A DNA stretch of 64,000 nucleotides, from the NCBI RefSeq assembly GCF_049243985.1, contig NC_135374.1, positions 73,235,934 through 73,299,933 of the forward strand, written 5' to 3'. Of the stretch, positions 21,660-33,576 are shown in pieces. The translations under genes were made by a program, and so were the position numbers. This DNA is from Paroedura picta (lineage: Eukaryota; Chordata; Lepidosauria; Squamata; Gekkonidae). The stretch's first letter is position 1, and each line of letters opens with the position of its first letter. The notes below the pieces were generated by a model. That model did not search any database. It saw nothing but the letters and a program-made list of their open reading frames with translations, and was not told the origin of the DNA.

Positions 21660-23085
21660 GGTCAGGATTTGGATACAGTAAAAGTTGTGGCTATGGATTT
21701 GGGAGTTTTATAGTAACTTGTTCTGGCCTGTTAATATGCTAGTGATTTCTTTAATTGTCATATTAAACATAAAGATTTATCCTTTTAAACTTATGAGGAA
21801 GAAGATGAGGAAGAAAAACAGCCTTTTAGCAAAATATGTCCAGATGTTTGCATTAGCAGTTAGGATTGATGATTTTAGGAGATACATGTATCTTCTGGGC
21901 GTACACACATCTGGGCAGGGGCAACTGTGTTCCAAACTCTCCTATTCAGCTTTATCCATTTATTAATTCCTATTTGAACAAAGCTTTTCTTATTTGTTTC
22001 CCCTAGTGCTGCTTTTTTGCTGAGAATAACTTAGAAGTCCTGTTACTAAACATTATACCTCAGTGATCTGCTCTGCTATTAGACGCACTGGAGTATGCAG
22101 TGATGTTATGCATGGAAAATTGGTCCTTTGCTGGGGAAACTTGATGTGCAGATTTCCATTAAATATGCAGTCCTCGAGTATGCTCATTACTTTCACCTTG
22201 ATTTCAGTTTGTGTGTAAAATAAATCTTCAGTTTGTGTCCAAAATAAATCTTAATCTGTTAACATGTGTTTTACAATATAATTTATAGTTACTCCAGCCC
22301 TAGGCTGCTGGAATAAAATACTGTAAATCTATTAACATTTCATCCTTTTGTATAGGAGAAAAATAATAAGTTCCCCATGTGGTGCCTCTGGAACCAACAC
22401 CTGTCCTGTCAAGTGTTGCAGAAGGTGGATGAGGCCAGATACGTTTTTGTCCAGCACAGCTTCCTGTTGGCCATTAGAGGTCCAGTTGGCTGTGCAGATC
22501 TCTAAAAATGTTACTTTAGCAGCAAAGCTGTCTTGTTATTTTGAAGAGTTACTAATGCAGTTATGCATAGCCTCAATGGCTTATATCTTGTGGTTGTGCC
22601 CACCATCCTGGGTTAGAATTTCAGAGTCTGTGTTTAAAATAGGTCTCTTTACAAAGTGTTCTTATTAATTGGGGACTACAGTCTTAGTTGGTCAGAAATT
22701 TCAATTTGTCTAATCAATTAAATGCTGTAGCCCTAAGACAATTATTTGTTATAAGAAAGACTTCATAATGACACAACACATGTATTTATATAACATGGTT
22801 TTAAGTACTTCCGAAGAGTAGTGAATGACTTCTGGAATTGGTCTCATCCACTGAAGGCCATGGGAATTTTAGTTTCCTTTTAACAAGGACATTCAACATG
22901 TTAAAATGGCCATGTGTCTGGTCACTTTTACATGTTTCCTCAAATTGGCTTTACTTTAGGCCAGGTATATTTAAAGAAAACTATTGAATTATGATGCAAA
23001 ATATGATAAATATGGAATTAAGAATTTATGCACAGAAGCTTGTAGTTAGTAGACCTTCAGTGTTACTCTATTAGGAATATTCGGT
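21660..23085. other. KLHL15 first intron, proximal part
   Basis: AT-rich intronic sequence with no supported coding exon or recognised element. A further noncoding 5' UTR exon could hide in the intron (21102-32864), but I cannot place one. Confidence 0.4.
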
Positions 23086-23089
23086 TTCA

Positions 23090-24035
23090 AAAATTAGATT
23101 GCATTCATGTATTAGCAGTCTTTCGTCCTTGAGGAACGCAAGGTGGCTAATGGTACAAGTAAAATAATTATAAAAGCACAATAAATCATCAATATGAATA
23201 AAACGATTCTAAAAACACATAAATGGTTACAGATCTAAATATACCCACCCAGTTAGGATTGCCAGTAAACAAAAGCAGCATCCGTCAAATGCAGTCCTAA
23301 ATAAAATTGCTTTCAACTGTCTCCTGAAGATCAATGGTGAGGGGGTCAGGTGTACCTTGCTGGGGTAGTTATTGCATAATTGGGGGGTTGCCATTGAAAA
23401 GGCCAGCAGATTAGTCTCTTTGGCTAATCACAGAGCCTCTCCCTGTGATCTTAATTGATTTTGCGCAGAAACATACAGCAGAAGATGGACCTTCAGATAT
23501 CCTAGTACCAAGTCACAAAGGGCTTTAAAGGACACAACCAATACCTTGAATTGGGCTTAAGACCCGATAAGTAGCTAGTGTAATTGCTGTACTGTCAGGG
23601 TCATATGTTCCTGGTAGCTGGCTCTGACAAGCAGTCTAGCCACAATATTTAACAGCTGAAGCTTCTGAACACTCTTCAAGGAGTAGCCCTAAGGAGAGCA
23701 CATTGCAGAACTAGACGTAACCAAGGATGGATCACTGTGTCTCGATCTGATTGAACCAGGCAGGGGAACAGCTGATGCACCAGCTGAAGCTGAGTTAAAA
23801 CATGCCAAGCCATCACAGATACCTGATTTTCTAAAGTGATTGCTGTGTCAAGCAGCACTCTAAAGCTGCCATCCTGGCTTTTCAAGAGGAGTGTAATCCC
23901 ACCGAAGACAGGAGAGGTCTGAAGTCCCTGATCCGCCTTTCTGCTAACCCACAGAGACTTTGTCTTGCCTGGATTAAGTTTCATTTTGTTCACCCTCAAC
24001 CAGCCTGTTACTAACTCCAAGCACCAGTAATTTCT
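23090..24035 (-). mobile_element. L2/CR1-group LINE 3' part
   Basis: The minus strand encodes GWLRVNKMKLNPGKTKSLWV (23950-24010), the conserved stretch just after the RT YADD box, followed by decayed C-terminal sequence and a 3' UTR reaching 23090. The ORF is broken. Confidence 0.75.
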
Positions 24036-24424
24036 TGCTCATTAGAATATGCAAGGTAAAAATATTTTTTTTTCTGGAAACAGTACAGCCATTGAGGAGG
24101 GGGATTTTTCCTTGGATTTGTCAGAAAACAAATTTGGGCAAAAATTTTAAAATAAGCACAACTGACTTTCTAATGAAGCCTATTCTTAACCAACCCTATT
24201 CTTAACCAGTCTTTTCTCAAAAAATAAACCAAAACAGGGCCATATCATAAGTGCCAGTTGCTGGTATATGGTTACTATTTGCATAACATTTATTGTATGC
24301 AAAACCATCAGCATTAAATGATCTAGTTTCTTTAGCAGTTGAAGGCAGAATTGGAATAAAGGACAGTATAGTCTGAATTCGCATGAAACTCTGACCATTA
24401 TATGATCATCTTCCTCAGAGAAGA

Positions 24425-27245
24425 TTATTTATTACCGTCATTGACTACAGGCCACATACATTATTACAGCGTTTTAACAGGACACTTTGCATCAGGGAGT
24501 TAATGAAGTCACAAAAGATTAATACAGCATTTTGACAGTCAGGTCACTCAGCATCAACAGTAACCAAAGATTTCCACACTCTGCTGGCAGTGTAGCAAAA
24601 CTTTGCCACCATGTAAGAGACAGAATTATCTTTATCTGCAAGCAAGATGTTAATTAGATGATAATCTGTAAGTCCAGGGAACCTAGATAGCAAGGGCAAG
24701 ATTAAACGGCTTCTGGCAACCTTATAAAAGTCACAGTATAATATAATGTGGGCAATCGATTCAATTACACCTGAATTGCAAGGGCATAATCGGTCCTCTA
24801 TAGGCACACACTGTAGGCACACGCTTAGCAGTGCTGATGGAAATGCATTGAACCGGGCCCTCGAAAAAGCCCATCGAAATTTAGTAAAGGTGATATATGT
24901 TAGATATGGTGCAGTAGAAAATCCCTCCCAGGACTTTAGTAACCTATATGGGCTTGGGAGTAGGGCCATCTCATTTTGCAGCTCAATATCCATAAGTTGT
25001 TGATAGACCAGATGTTTTCTTGCCTGTGCCCCGTTTCTAATAGATAATCAGGAGCGAAACCAATTTTAAGAAGTTTGTTACTTATTTCTGTACACCAGGT
25101 GGGTTGTGGGTTAATGGACAAGAAAGAAGGAGTAAGGCCTACAGGTTGAAGATGAATTTTTAGCCAATAGTTAATTATTGTTATCCATGCCCTGGTCTCC
25201 ATTTTTATCAACCCTGCCTCCTGCCAGAGAACTACATTAGCTGTACACCTTGGAACATTAAAGAGGGCTTTTAGAAAACCTGCTTGAATTTTCTCTAAGG
25301 GAGCAAAATTGGAGTAAGGGCCTAATTGGGCACCATATGTAAGTTGAGCTAGTGATTTGGCTGAAAACAGTTTGATTGGAGCAGGAATGAAGCCACCACC
25401 CTTAGTTTGATAAAATCTTAAGATAGCGGCTGCACTCTTCTGAGCGAGGTGAGCTACTGAGTGAATATGAGCAGTTTGCTTTCCGTTATACTGGAAGATC
25501 ACACCAAGATATTTGAAGCATTTAACTTGCTCAATACGATGTTGGTCAATATGCCAAGTAAAAAATTTTGCCCTGTTGTTAAAGCACATAATTTCTGTTT
25601 TGGTATAATTGATAACTAGGTGTGCCTCCTGGCAATGCAAAGCCAAATTTCCTAGGCCCTTTTCAGCCCTATTCTGGTTTGTGAGTGAATTATGGGTAAC
25701 CTTTTGTCTGCAAGTTTAGGGGCATGAATGTCTGAGCTCTTTAGATGTTTGATTAATGCATTAATATAGATATTAAATAAAAAAAGGAGCCAGAATACAG
25801 CCCTGTCTTACACCTTTCTGTTTAGGGATTAAGTTGGTTAAATTAGTGATCCCCAGCCTGTGGGCCGCGGACCACATGTGGTCCGTCGACTAATTGGAGG
25901 TGGGCCGCGAAAGGCGCCTTCTCTCTCCCCCCCCCCGGCCCTTTACAACACACTTCGGGTGTCATTGTCTCCCATCACTCCCAGATGGGACTATCTCGTT
26001 GCTGAGAAACAAGCTCAGGGTTCCTACTGATTTGTCATTGTCATGAGTTAAAATGTCCATGAAAATAAAATGTTCATTATGTTCATTGTTGTGGCGTGTC
26101 TGTATCTTATTTTGAAGGGATGTTTACCATAGCGATCAGAGAGCCTTAGGGCAGTGGTTGAGAGTAGACAAGTAAACTACCCCCCCACGGGCCACAGTAA
26201 AATTGTCAAGCGTTGAGTGGTCCCTGGTGATAAAATGGTTGGGGACCACTGGGTTAAATGACCCTCTGGGCTGAATCTGACACAAAGACTTGTATTTTTG
26301 TGAAGTTTATAAAGTAATAGCTAAAACCGTTTATCAATTGTTGAGTTGGATAATTTTGACCATAGAAGATCTCTAGATATTGAATCGAATGCAGATTTAA
26401 AGTCAACAAAGGCCACAAAAAGTGATCTCTTACCAGAATGCACATACTTGTCAATTAAGTGCTGTAAGACTAAACAATGATCCATAACTGATCTGCCGTG
26501 TCTAAAGCCGGCCTGTTCTTCTAAGAAACCTTCTTGATCAAGCCAATCACACAATCTTAAACTGTGTTTAGAGTATAATTTACTGATTATGGTAAGGAGA
26601 CTTATGGGTCTATAATTGGCTGGTTCTTCTCTACTGCCTTTCTTAAAGATGGGAACTATGACTGCAAGACCCCAGTCTTGGGGAATCTGAGCTGTCTGGT
26701 CAATGTACATGAATAAGAAGGCTAAATTTGGGGTCCACCAATCAATGTTTGATTTAAGTAAGTCTGGAGGGATGAAGTCACTGCCTGGGGCTTTCCCACT
26801 CTTTAATTGTAGAATTAATTGTTTAATTTCTTGAGCCGCTACTGGTGGCCATTGTGGTAAACAATTAGTTGGAAAATCTAGTTAAATATGTAATTGATGT
26901 TCACTATACAGGCTAGAGAAATGAAGTTCCCAAGTCTCAGCTGTGATTGTATTTGCCATATGACTTATTGCAAAGTCAGAGCAGGTAGATGTTAATCTCC
27001 AGAAGCCCCCAGAATCCTTGTTCTTGACAGATCTAATGATAGATGCCCAATTTTCATGGACTGCTGCTTTCTTTTTGTTCCTTAAAAGAGTTTTGTAGCC
27101 TTGCTTTTTTTCTATAACTTCTAATTTAGCAAGGTGAGATGGCTTAGCTTTGAAAGCAGCAAAGGATAAAAGAAGATCTTTCTTAGCATTTATACAATCC
27201 TGATCAAACCACCAAATTCTGAGAAATCATTGTACATTATCATGA
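24425..27245 (-). mobile_element. Large non-LTR retrotransposon copy, clade unassigned
   Basis: Read on the minus strand: WWFDQDCINAKKDL near 27215, then IPQDWGLAVIVPIFKKG, NYRPISLL, EEQAGFRHGRS and FVAFVDFKSAFD (26670-26390), then, past a hAT insertion, KTEIMCFNN, KCFKYLGVIF and YGAQLGPYSN (25640-25310), and a C-terminal zinc-knuckle-like CPCNSG...HIILYC (24800-24740). The YxDD-bearing part of the palm is not present between the two ORF blocks. This is not the L2 family. Several stops and gaps occur; the 3' end carries the 'gacggtaataaataat' signature also seen at 9150-9337. Confidence 0.8.
25844..26251 (+). mobile_element. Non-autonomous hAT element, family A (copy 2), inside LINE
   Basis: The termini TAGTGATCCCCAGCCTGTGG and ATGGTTGGGGACCACTG frame 408 bp. 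Perfect 8-bp target duplication GGTTAAAT at 25836-25843 and 26252-26259. It interrupts the LINE at 24425-27245, so it is younger. Confidence 0.92.
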
Positions 27246-27479
27246 TACATCAGGGATTTTTTTTTTTTTTGCAGTATCTAGATACTTCAAAGTAAATGCT
27301 GCTTGATTTTGACTTACAAAGTAAATGCTGCTTGACTTAAGTAATTAAGGAGCATGTTTTTAATTAACTGAATTATTTGATTTTTTAACCACTCCTCTGC
27401 ATCCAGGCTCCGGGTGGTGTACAACATATTTCCAGCACTAAGTAAATCGAAACTGGATAGCATCTTTAAACTGCTCCTG

Positions 27480-28190
27480 CGGAGTGGATTAAATAAAAGG
27501 CTAAGGGCTGTTTGGGAGGAGTTAGGACGGGCCCTGTCCGGGATAAAAACTCGGAGGGCCCAATCAGGAGCCGTGAAGGGGCTCCTGATTGGGCCCTCCA
27601 AGTGTCCATCCATGGCCAAGCCACCAATGGGGAGCTGCGCTTCGCGTGGGTCCCCCATTGGCGGCTTGGCCCAGCCTCGCAGGCAGGCCAGGGACTCTGT
27701 AAGTCCTCCGGCCCCGCCACTCCTCCATCTTCCGAAAGGAGCAGGGGCATCCCTGCTCCTTTCCCACCCCGGGGACCCTGTCCATTAGCGGGGAGGCAAC
27801 ATCGGTGGCCGCCTTCTCCCGCTGGCCTGACAACGCGGGAGGTGCAGAGCGGCTCCCAGTCTGCCCCCTCCCACTTCGTCTGCATGCCACCAGCCACCGC
27901 CGCCATTACCTCAGTCCCTGTCGATGCTGCAGGTCGCCGCCTGCCCCCGAGCCCAGGAGGGCCCCACGACCGCACCCGTAGAAGCCGCCGCCTGCAGCCG
28001 CGCCCACCAATCTGACACCTCACCACCGGCCCATGTGGCCGGGAGCGGTCCGTGCCGCCAACCGCCTCCTCCAGCTACGCTCCGTTCGTAGTCGCCGCTG
28101 CCACCGCCCGATCCGGCCGCACCCACCACGCCTCTCATGCCGGGCCACGCTGCCACCAGTGGCTCTCAGGAACACTAATGAGCTGCAGTG
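27480..28190. repeat. GC/CpG-rich intronic block with paired CCAAT hairpins
   Basis: About 700 bp of GC-rich sequence inside KLHL15 intron 1, abruptly different from AT-rich flanks. It contains an inverted repeat with perfect 20-bp arms (27553-27572 / 27580-27599) and a second with 19-bp arms, one mismatch (27614-27632 / 27653-27671). It may be the 5' regulatory part of a mobile element. Long open frames here are composition artefacts. Confidence 0.5.
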
Positions 28191-28503
28191 GGAGAGGGGA
28201 ATTGACAGACTAGTTCCTTCTGCTTATATGAATAGAAGTCCCCTTCTGCTTTGTAGAAAAAAACATTTGGATTCAGCTTATAGTATTTGAAGAGTTTACG
28301 AGTATCAAAGGTTTTTAATATCCGTATTATATTTCCATAATATTTTAAATATACAGGTGCGCATACACTTAATTTCTTCTTACAAGAATCTTTCAATGGG
28401 TCTCTTGTATGATCTACTTCATTTTTAGAACCCTGAGTTCATGAATTAGAACTGGATGTAAAATGGTCACCTAAGAAAACTAGATGTTAAGAACAGTTTT
28501 AAC

Positions 28504-28570
28504 TAAGCCAGTATGATAGAGTGGTTAGATGTTACAGGATCAGGGAAACTCAAGTTCATATCACTTCTCA
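28504..28570 (+). mobile_element. Degenerate tRNA-SINE head
   Basis: AAGCCAGTATGATAGAGTGG followed by 'ttagatgttacaggatcagggaaactcaagttcat' retains the A-box and B-box spacing of a tRNA-derived SINE different from the main gecko family. The body is not recognisable. Confidence 0.45.
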
Positions 28571-28989
28571 TATTACAATGTTGTGCCTTTTACTATTCAT
28601 TGCTTTCTGTGTAAGTTCTGGGCCGTTCTAGAGAGAGCAGTAGTATAGGCTGGGGACAGATAATTTTGTGCAACCTTTAACTGTGGCTAAGGCACTAGGA
28701 ATGAGCTGCTCATCTGTTCTCTTAAATTCTTCCCATTCTTTCCCCAACCGTGCTCTTAGCATTAATAACAAATTCACTAATGACAGCTTTTTAAAAGCAA
28801 CTTAAAACTGTAGTCTCATATTCTGTTCATAGTGAAATAGTGACAAATTTGTCCATGCATGAGTAGGACAAGTAGTCAAGAAATTAATTCTACCCACTTC
28901 TCAACTGAACTTGATATAAGGTGAAAGAGTTGTTGCCTGTTTTATATTTGATGCTCTAAGTAGTTTATCATTTAATACAACTTTCTCTT

Positions 28990-29215
28990 TCTCTCCTAGA
29001 AGCTCCCATATCTTTTCTCTTGTCCCCTCAATGTGAACCCAAAGCAGCTTATATCACTGTCCTCACCTCCATTTTATTCTCCTAGCCATCTTGTGAGGTA
29101 AATTAGGTTGGATCACTGGCCCAAAGTTATTTGGCAAGCTTCCATGGCAGAACAGGGATTTGAATCTGGATCTCCCATATCTTAATCTAACACTATAACC
29201 AGCATAACACACTGC
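28990..29215 (-). mobile_element. Older SINE copy, second family
   Basis: The reverse complement reads a tRNA-like head ending at about 29215, then 'gagatccagattcaaatccctgttctgccatggaagcttgcc' and 'gtgatccaacctaatttacctcacaagatggctagg'. This layout is a lizard SINE, diverged from the main family. Confidence 0.55.
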
Positions 29216-29884
29216 AGCTCAGCTTTCTGCCCTTTCTTCCTCCTGGCAGCCTCTCCCTAGGAAATGTATGACCCATTTGCAGAAGTTGTACAGTCGCAAG
29301 TCATTCAGATGCAGATCCTGGGGTCAGCTTCTCCTGCAGCATGGTTTAAATTGCACTGTGGGAGAAGCCAAGCCAGCCCCAGGATTGGGCTGGCTTCTTT
29401 TTTAATCTGGTGTTTTTCTTGAGTTTATTGGACCCCAAAACATTTGGGATTTTGGAAAAATCCAGGTTTTGAATATTGGGAGCGAATTTTTTTTTTGGGG
29501 GGGGGATCCAATAGACCTCCACTGAAAAATGCCAGATTAAAAAAAGTTGCACATCGCTACAGGAAACCCAGCAAGGATCAATTTTCTACTTCCCCACTGT
29601 TTCCTCTTTCCCTTTTCTGAAAGCCTCCGTAACTTCTTCCCTGTTTCTGCTTCCTTTTGTATTAATCAACGAGCGCCTACTTTTTTTCTGCTCTCCTGTC
29701 TTCAGATTTTCCTTTACTGCTTCTGACAACTTCTACCCAAGAGTTGTGCAGTGCTGGCTACTGGGTCCCATTCAGTTTTCTGGTGGAGAACTCAACAAGG
29801 ATCTGTATGTGTGTGTTTGTGGGGGACTAGTCTTTCCCGTGTCCTTCCGTTCTTCTCATCCATCAACCAAGTTACCTTTTTTTT

Positions 29885-30440
29885 CTGTCCCCCCCATCAG
29901 CTATATTATTTGCTTCACTTATACTTCTATTTTCTCCACGGTGTGATCCAAAGCATCTTACATAATTCTCTGCTCCTTGAAACAACGCTGTATGGTACAT
30001 GAGGCTAACTAAGAATGTGTAACTGTCTGGGCCCAGACTGCAAATAGCCTTGAAGGACAAAACCAGCACCTTGAACCTAATCTGGCAACTGTTACGTGGT
30101 GCTGATGCCTATCTGTTACACTTTCCTGGGTGCATATGACAGTTGTTGGCGTGGTTTGGAGGGGGCTATATTGGAATTGGGGTGGGCGATTAGGTAGGGG
30201 GAAAGATGTTTTTAAAGTTTACAATTACGTTTCTTATTTTTTCTGGTATTTTTATTTATTTATACTTGTAAGGCACCATGGATTGGCTGGTCTGGGAATG
30301 GCGGCACACAAATGGAATAATTAATTAATCAATCAGTTGATTTGGTACTCTACTGGAAGCCAGTGCAGTTTCCCGAGCACAGGACATATATGAGCCCTCC
30401 ACAGTGTTCTGGTACTACTTAGCCACGGCTGCCAAACATC
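29885..30440 (-). repeat. Mosaic of old SINE and L2 fragments
   Basis: About 29885-30015 looks like the 3' part of the SINE family at 28990. At 30020-30095 and 30344-30440 the minus strand matches L2 C-terminal DNA (compare 15700-15800). The pieces are short and separated, so they are remnants. Confidence 0.4.
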
Positions 30441-30877
30441 TAGCAAGTTTTTTTTTTGGGGGGGGGGTATGGTTCAGCCAGCCACTCATCAGGAGATAGA
30501 GCAAAGGCTAAAACAGCCCTGGAAAGATTCTGCCCCTTTTCCCTACAAACCTGAGGCTCTTCTCATGTTTGTAGAAGAGTGTTCTTCCCTGTTCATGACT
30601 CCAGTCTCTGGATTTAAGTATCCATAGATTTGGCCACACCGAGAAGTAGACTTTCATACCTTTGTGGTTGAGCCACAACCCCGCCCTCCATTACTGCAAC
30701 CCCATGCTTTTCCCAAGGGTCTAGCTCTTAGGATTAGCTGTTTAAGTGAATAGATGTGGGATAGTACAAGATTCTAATCTAGGAGGAAGAAAAGATATAT
30801 TCTGAATGGAGCTCTGCTTGTACTTTGTATTCAACTCAGAAAACAAGCATGTTAAGGAGAAACTTACCTAAAATATT

Positions 30878-30965
30878 TAGTATTTATTTTATTTATTATA
30901 TTTATATACTGCCCACCCCGGGGGCTCAGGGCAGTTTACATAATAACATAAGAACAATACATGTA
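30878..30965 (-). mobile_element. L2 3'-end fragment
   Basis: The reverse complement shows 'taaactgccctgagcccccggggtgggcagtatataaatataataaataaa', the L2-type 3' terminus. Confidence 0.65.
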
Positions 30966-31958
30966 TAGTTTGTGTGTACATAAAGAATTGCAAGCTACTT
31001 AGGTGGAAAGCCATTTAAATTATTGGGAAATTCAGTCTTTTCAGATAAATCCACAGTTTGGTTTTGACTATCACCTCTACTAACTTAGTCCTTAGTGTTG
31101 CAGCAACCATTGAAAACGGCAATCACCAAATCTTACAGATTTGCATAACTTTCTTTCAAAACTGACTGGTTCTCTTATATATAGCCATAGGTGTCACTGG
31201 TTTCTCTCTTTTGGTCATAGCTTCATGTTGATGACTCAATTTACAATCTACTTTTGTTTCTGAGTCTTGAGTGTGTTAGTACCTAATTTGTTTAGGTTGG
31301 CTGTTACACTTTTTACACTGTTTACACAGATTTTTCCTTGTTAGGTTTTATTTTTGCTACTCCCTAGTGCATTCCGTTTTATTTTTCATTGTCCTTGTAA
31401 ATACAGTACTTGCTTTGGTAAAATCTGACATTTTGCTGATTCCCCATTTTCCTTCCTTATAAATTAAAATGTTGGAAATACTGAACAATATGTTGACCTT
31501 AGCAAAATGCTTATTTTTGGATGGTTGGTTGTTCATGTCTCTATTTATTAAATGTCTTATATAGAATTATTGTTTAGGTTTAAGTCAAAAGCATGACAGC
31601 GGAGGATAGTTCAGTTGTTACTGTTTGTCTTTTGAACTAGAAATCTTATTAAAAAGAAATAGATTGGTTGATTTTGTTTCTTAGTAAATACTACTATAGG
31701 TGATAGCAAAATTATTCCCAGATAAAGGTCAAGCTTAATAGGGCCATAATTTCCTTCTTTCCTTGTGTAAACCATAAGTATAGATCATGCCAGTTTTCTG
31801 ATTTATACTTGTCCTATTCATCCTTTCAGGATGCTTTTCTATAAACAAATATCCTAGATTTTAAAATAGAGTAGATCTGCTCAACCTAATATGTGAAATA
31901 TTTTAGGACAGAATATTTCTAAAAAAAATTCAGATCAGAATTGTTGTAAGAACCTTTA

Positions 31959-32224
31959 CCAGCTTGGTGTAGTGGTTAAGAGTGTGGACTTCTAATCTGG
32001 CGAGCCGCATTTGATTCCACGCTCCCTCACATGCAATCAGCTGGGTGACCTTGGGCATGCCACAACACTGATAAAGCTGTTCTGACTGAGTAGTAATGTC
32101 AAAGCTCTCTCAGCCTCACCTACCTCACAGGGTATCTAGTGGGGAGAGGAAAAGGAAGGTGAATGTAAGCCGCTTTAAGACTCCGGGTAGAGAAAAGCAG
32201 CATATAAGAACCAACTCTTCTTCT
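31959..32224 (+). mobile_element. tRNA-derived CORE-type SINE
   Basis: Full-length plus-strand copy from CCAGCTTGGTGTAGTGGTTA to the tail 'gcatataagaaccaactcttcttct', sited about 640 bp before the KLHL15 BTB exon. Confidence 0.85.
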
Positions 32225-32864
32225 CGATTCACTTTTCCTCTCTATTCAGTGTCAATTGAATGGTCAAAATTATTGTCCTTATAAGATATAACTATTTAAC
32301 AGGGAAGGGAAGTTGCTTGCTTAATTACTAAGTTTCTCATCTGCTACTCTTGCAAAATTGGATTAGTCTTTCACTTTCTTTAAATCATGTAAGTTGCTTG
32401 TAAAGAGGTATAGTGAGAGTTGCTTCAAAGTTGAGTTTTCATTCTGGGCTGCTTGAACATGACTTTTGGATTAGTCCACATATGAGTGTGTTCCTCCATG
32501 TACCTCAAGATCCCTCCACTGCGGAAACATAACTATTGAGCACCCTACTTAAATGTAGCAAAATTTTGTGTGGTTGATCTTTTGTTTTGCTTTCTCTCCC
32601 CCCCCCCCCTTCCAAGCTCAATCTGTTACTGTGGTTCTTGGCTAATGTGAGACCTTGGATCTTAACATTTTAATTTTAGAAATAGTAAGTAGCTTATAAG
32701 GACCATCTCTCTCTACTCTAGAAGCAAAACGTTGGAATTTATATTACTTACTATTGTGCCAAATAAAGTGTTTTTGTCAGACTATAATGATTTTTAAAAT
32801 AAGGTGCTATGCTTATATTTTATGACTTCTTAGAAATTATGTTTTGCACTTTCATTTTTTCCAG

Positions 32865-33576
32865 GTGATTCATGGCAGGGGACGTGGAAGGATTTAGTTC
32901 CTCCATCCATGACACCAGCGTCTCTGCTGGGTTCAGAACACTGTATGAGGAGGGACTGCTTCTTGACGTCACACTTGTTATTGAAGATCATCCGTTCCAG
33001 GCTCATAAAGCATTGCTTGCCACTCAAAGTGATTACTTCCGAATTATGTTCACAGCTGATATGAGAGAGCGGGATCAGGACAAAATCCACTTGAAAGGCC
33101 TAACAGCCACAGGCTTCAGCCACGTACTTCAGTTTATGTACTATGGAACCATTGAACTGAGTATGACAACCGTTCATGAGATCCTGCAGGCTGCCATGTA
33201 CGTCCAGCTTATTGAGGTGGTGAAGTTCTGCTGCTCATTTCTTTTAGCAAAAATCTGCTTGGAAAATTGTGCAGAAATTATGAGACTCTTAGATGACTTT
33301 GGTGTAAACATCGAGGGAGTCAGAGAAAAGCTGGACTCCTTTTTGTTAGAGAATTTTGTGCCACTCATGGCCAGACCTGACTTCTTGTCCTATCTGAGCT
33401 TTGAAAAGCTCATGACATACTTGGATAATGATCATCTGAGCAGGTTCCCAGAGATAGAACTCTACGAAGCTGTGCAGGCTTGGTTGCGGCATGATAGAAG
33501 ACGCTGGAGGCATACCGACACCATCATTCAGAACATCAGGTTTTGTTTGATGACACCATCCAGTGTTTTTGAAAAG
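32865..33576 (+). CDS. KLHL15: KLHL15 exon with BTB and BACK domains
   Basis: The acceptor AG is at 32863-32864, with seven untranslated bases before the ATG at 32872. It encodes residues 1-235. Reading past the donor gives only eight more residues and a stop at 33601-33603. Confidence 0.95.

Noticed and set aside
27466-28026. Long overlapping open frames on both strands in the intronic GC-rich block
   Set aside because: Composition effect: stop codons are rare in GC-rich DNA. No family similarity, and frames overlap on both strands.
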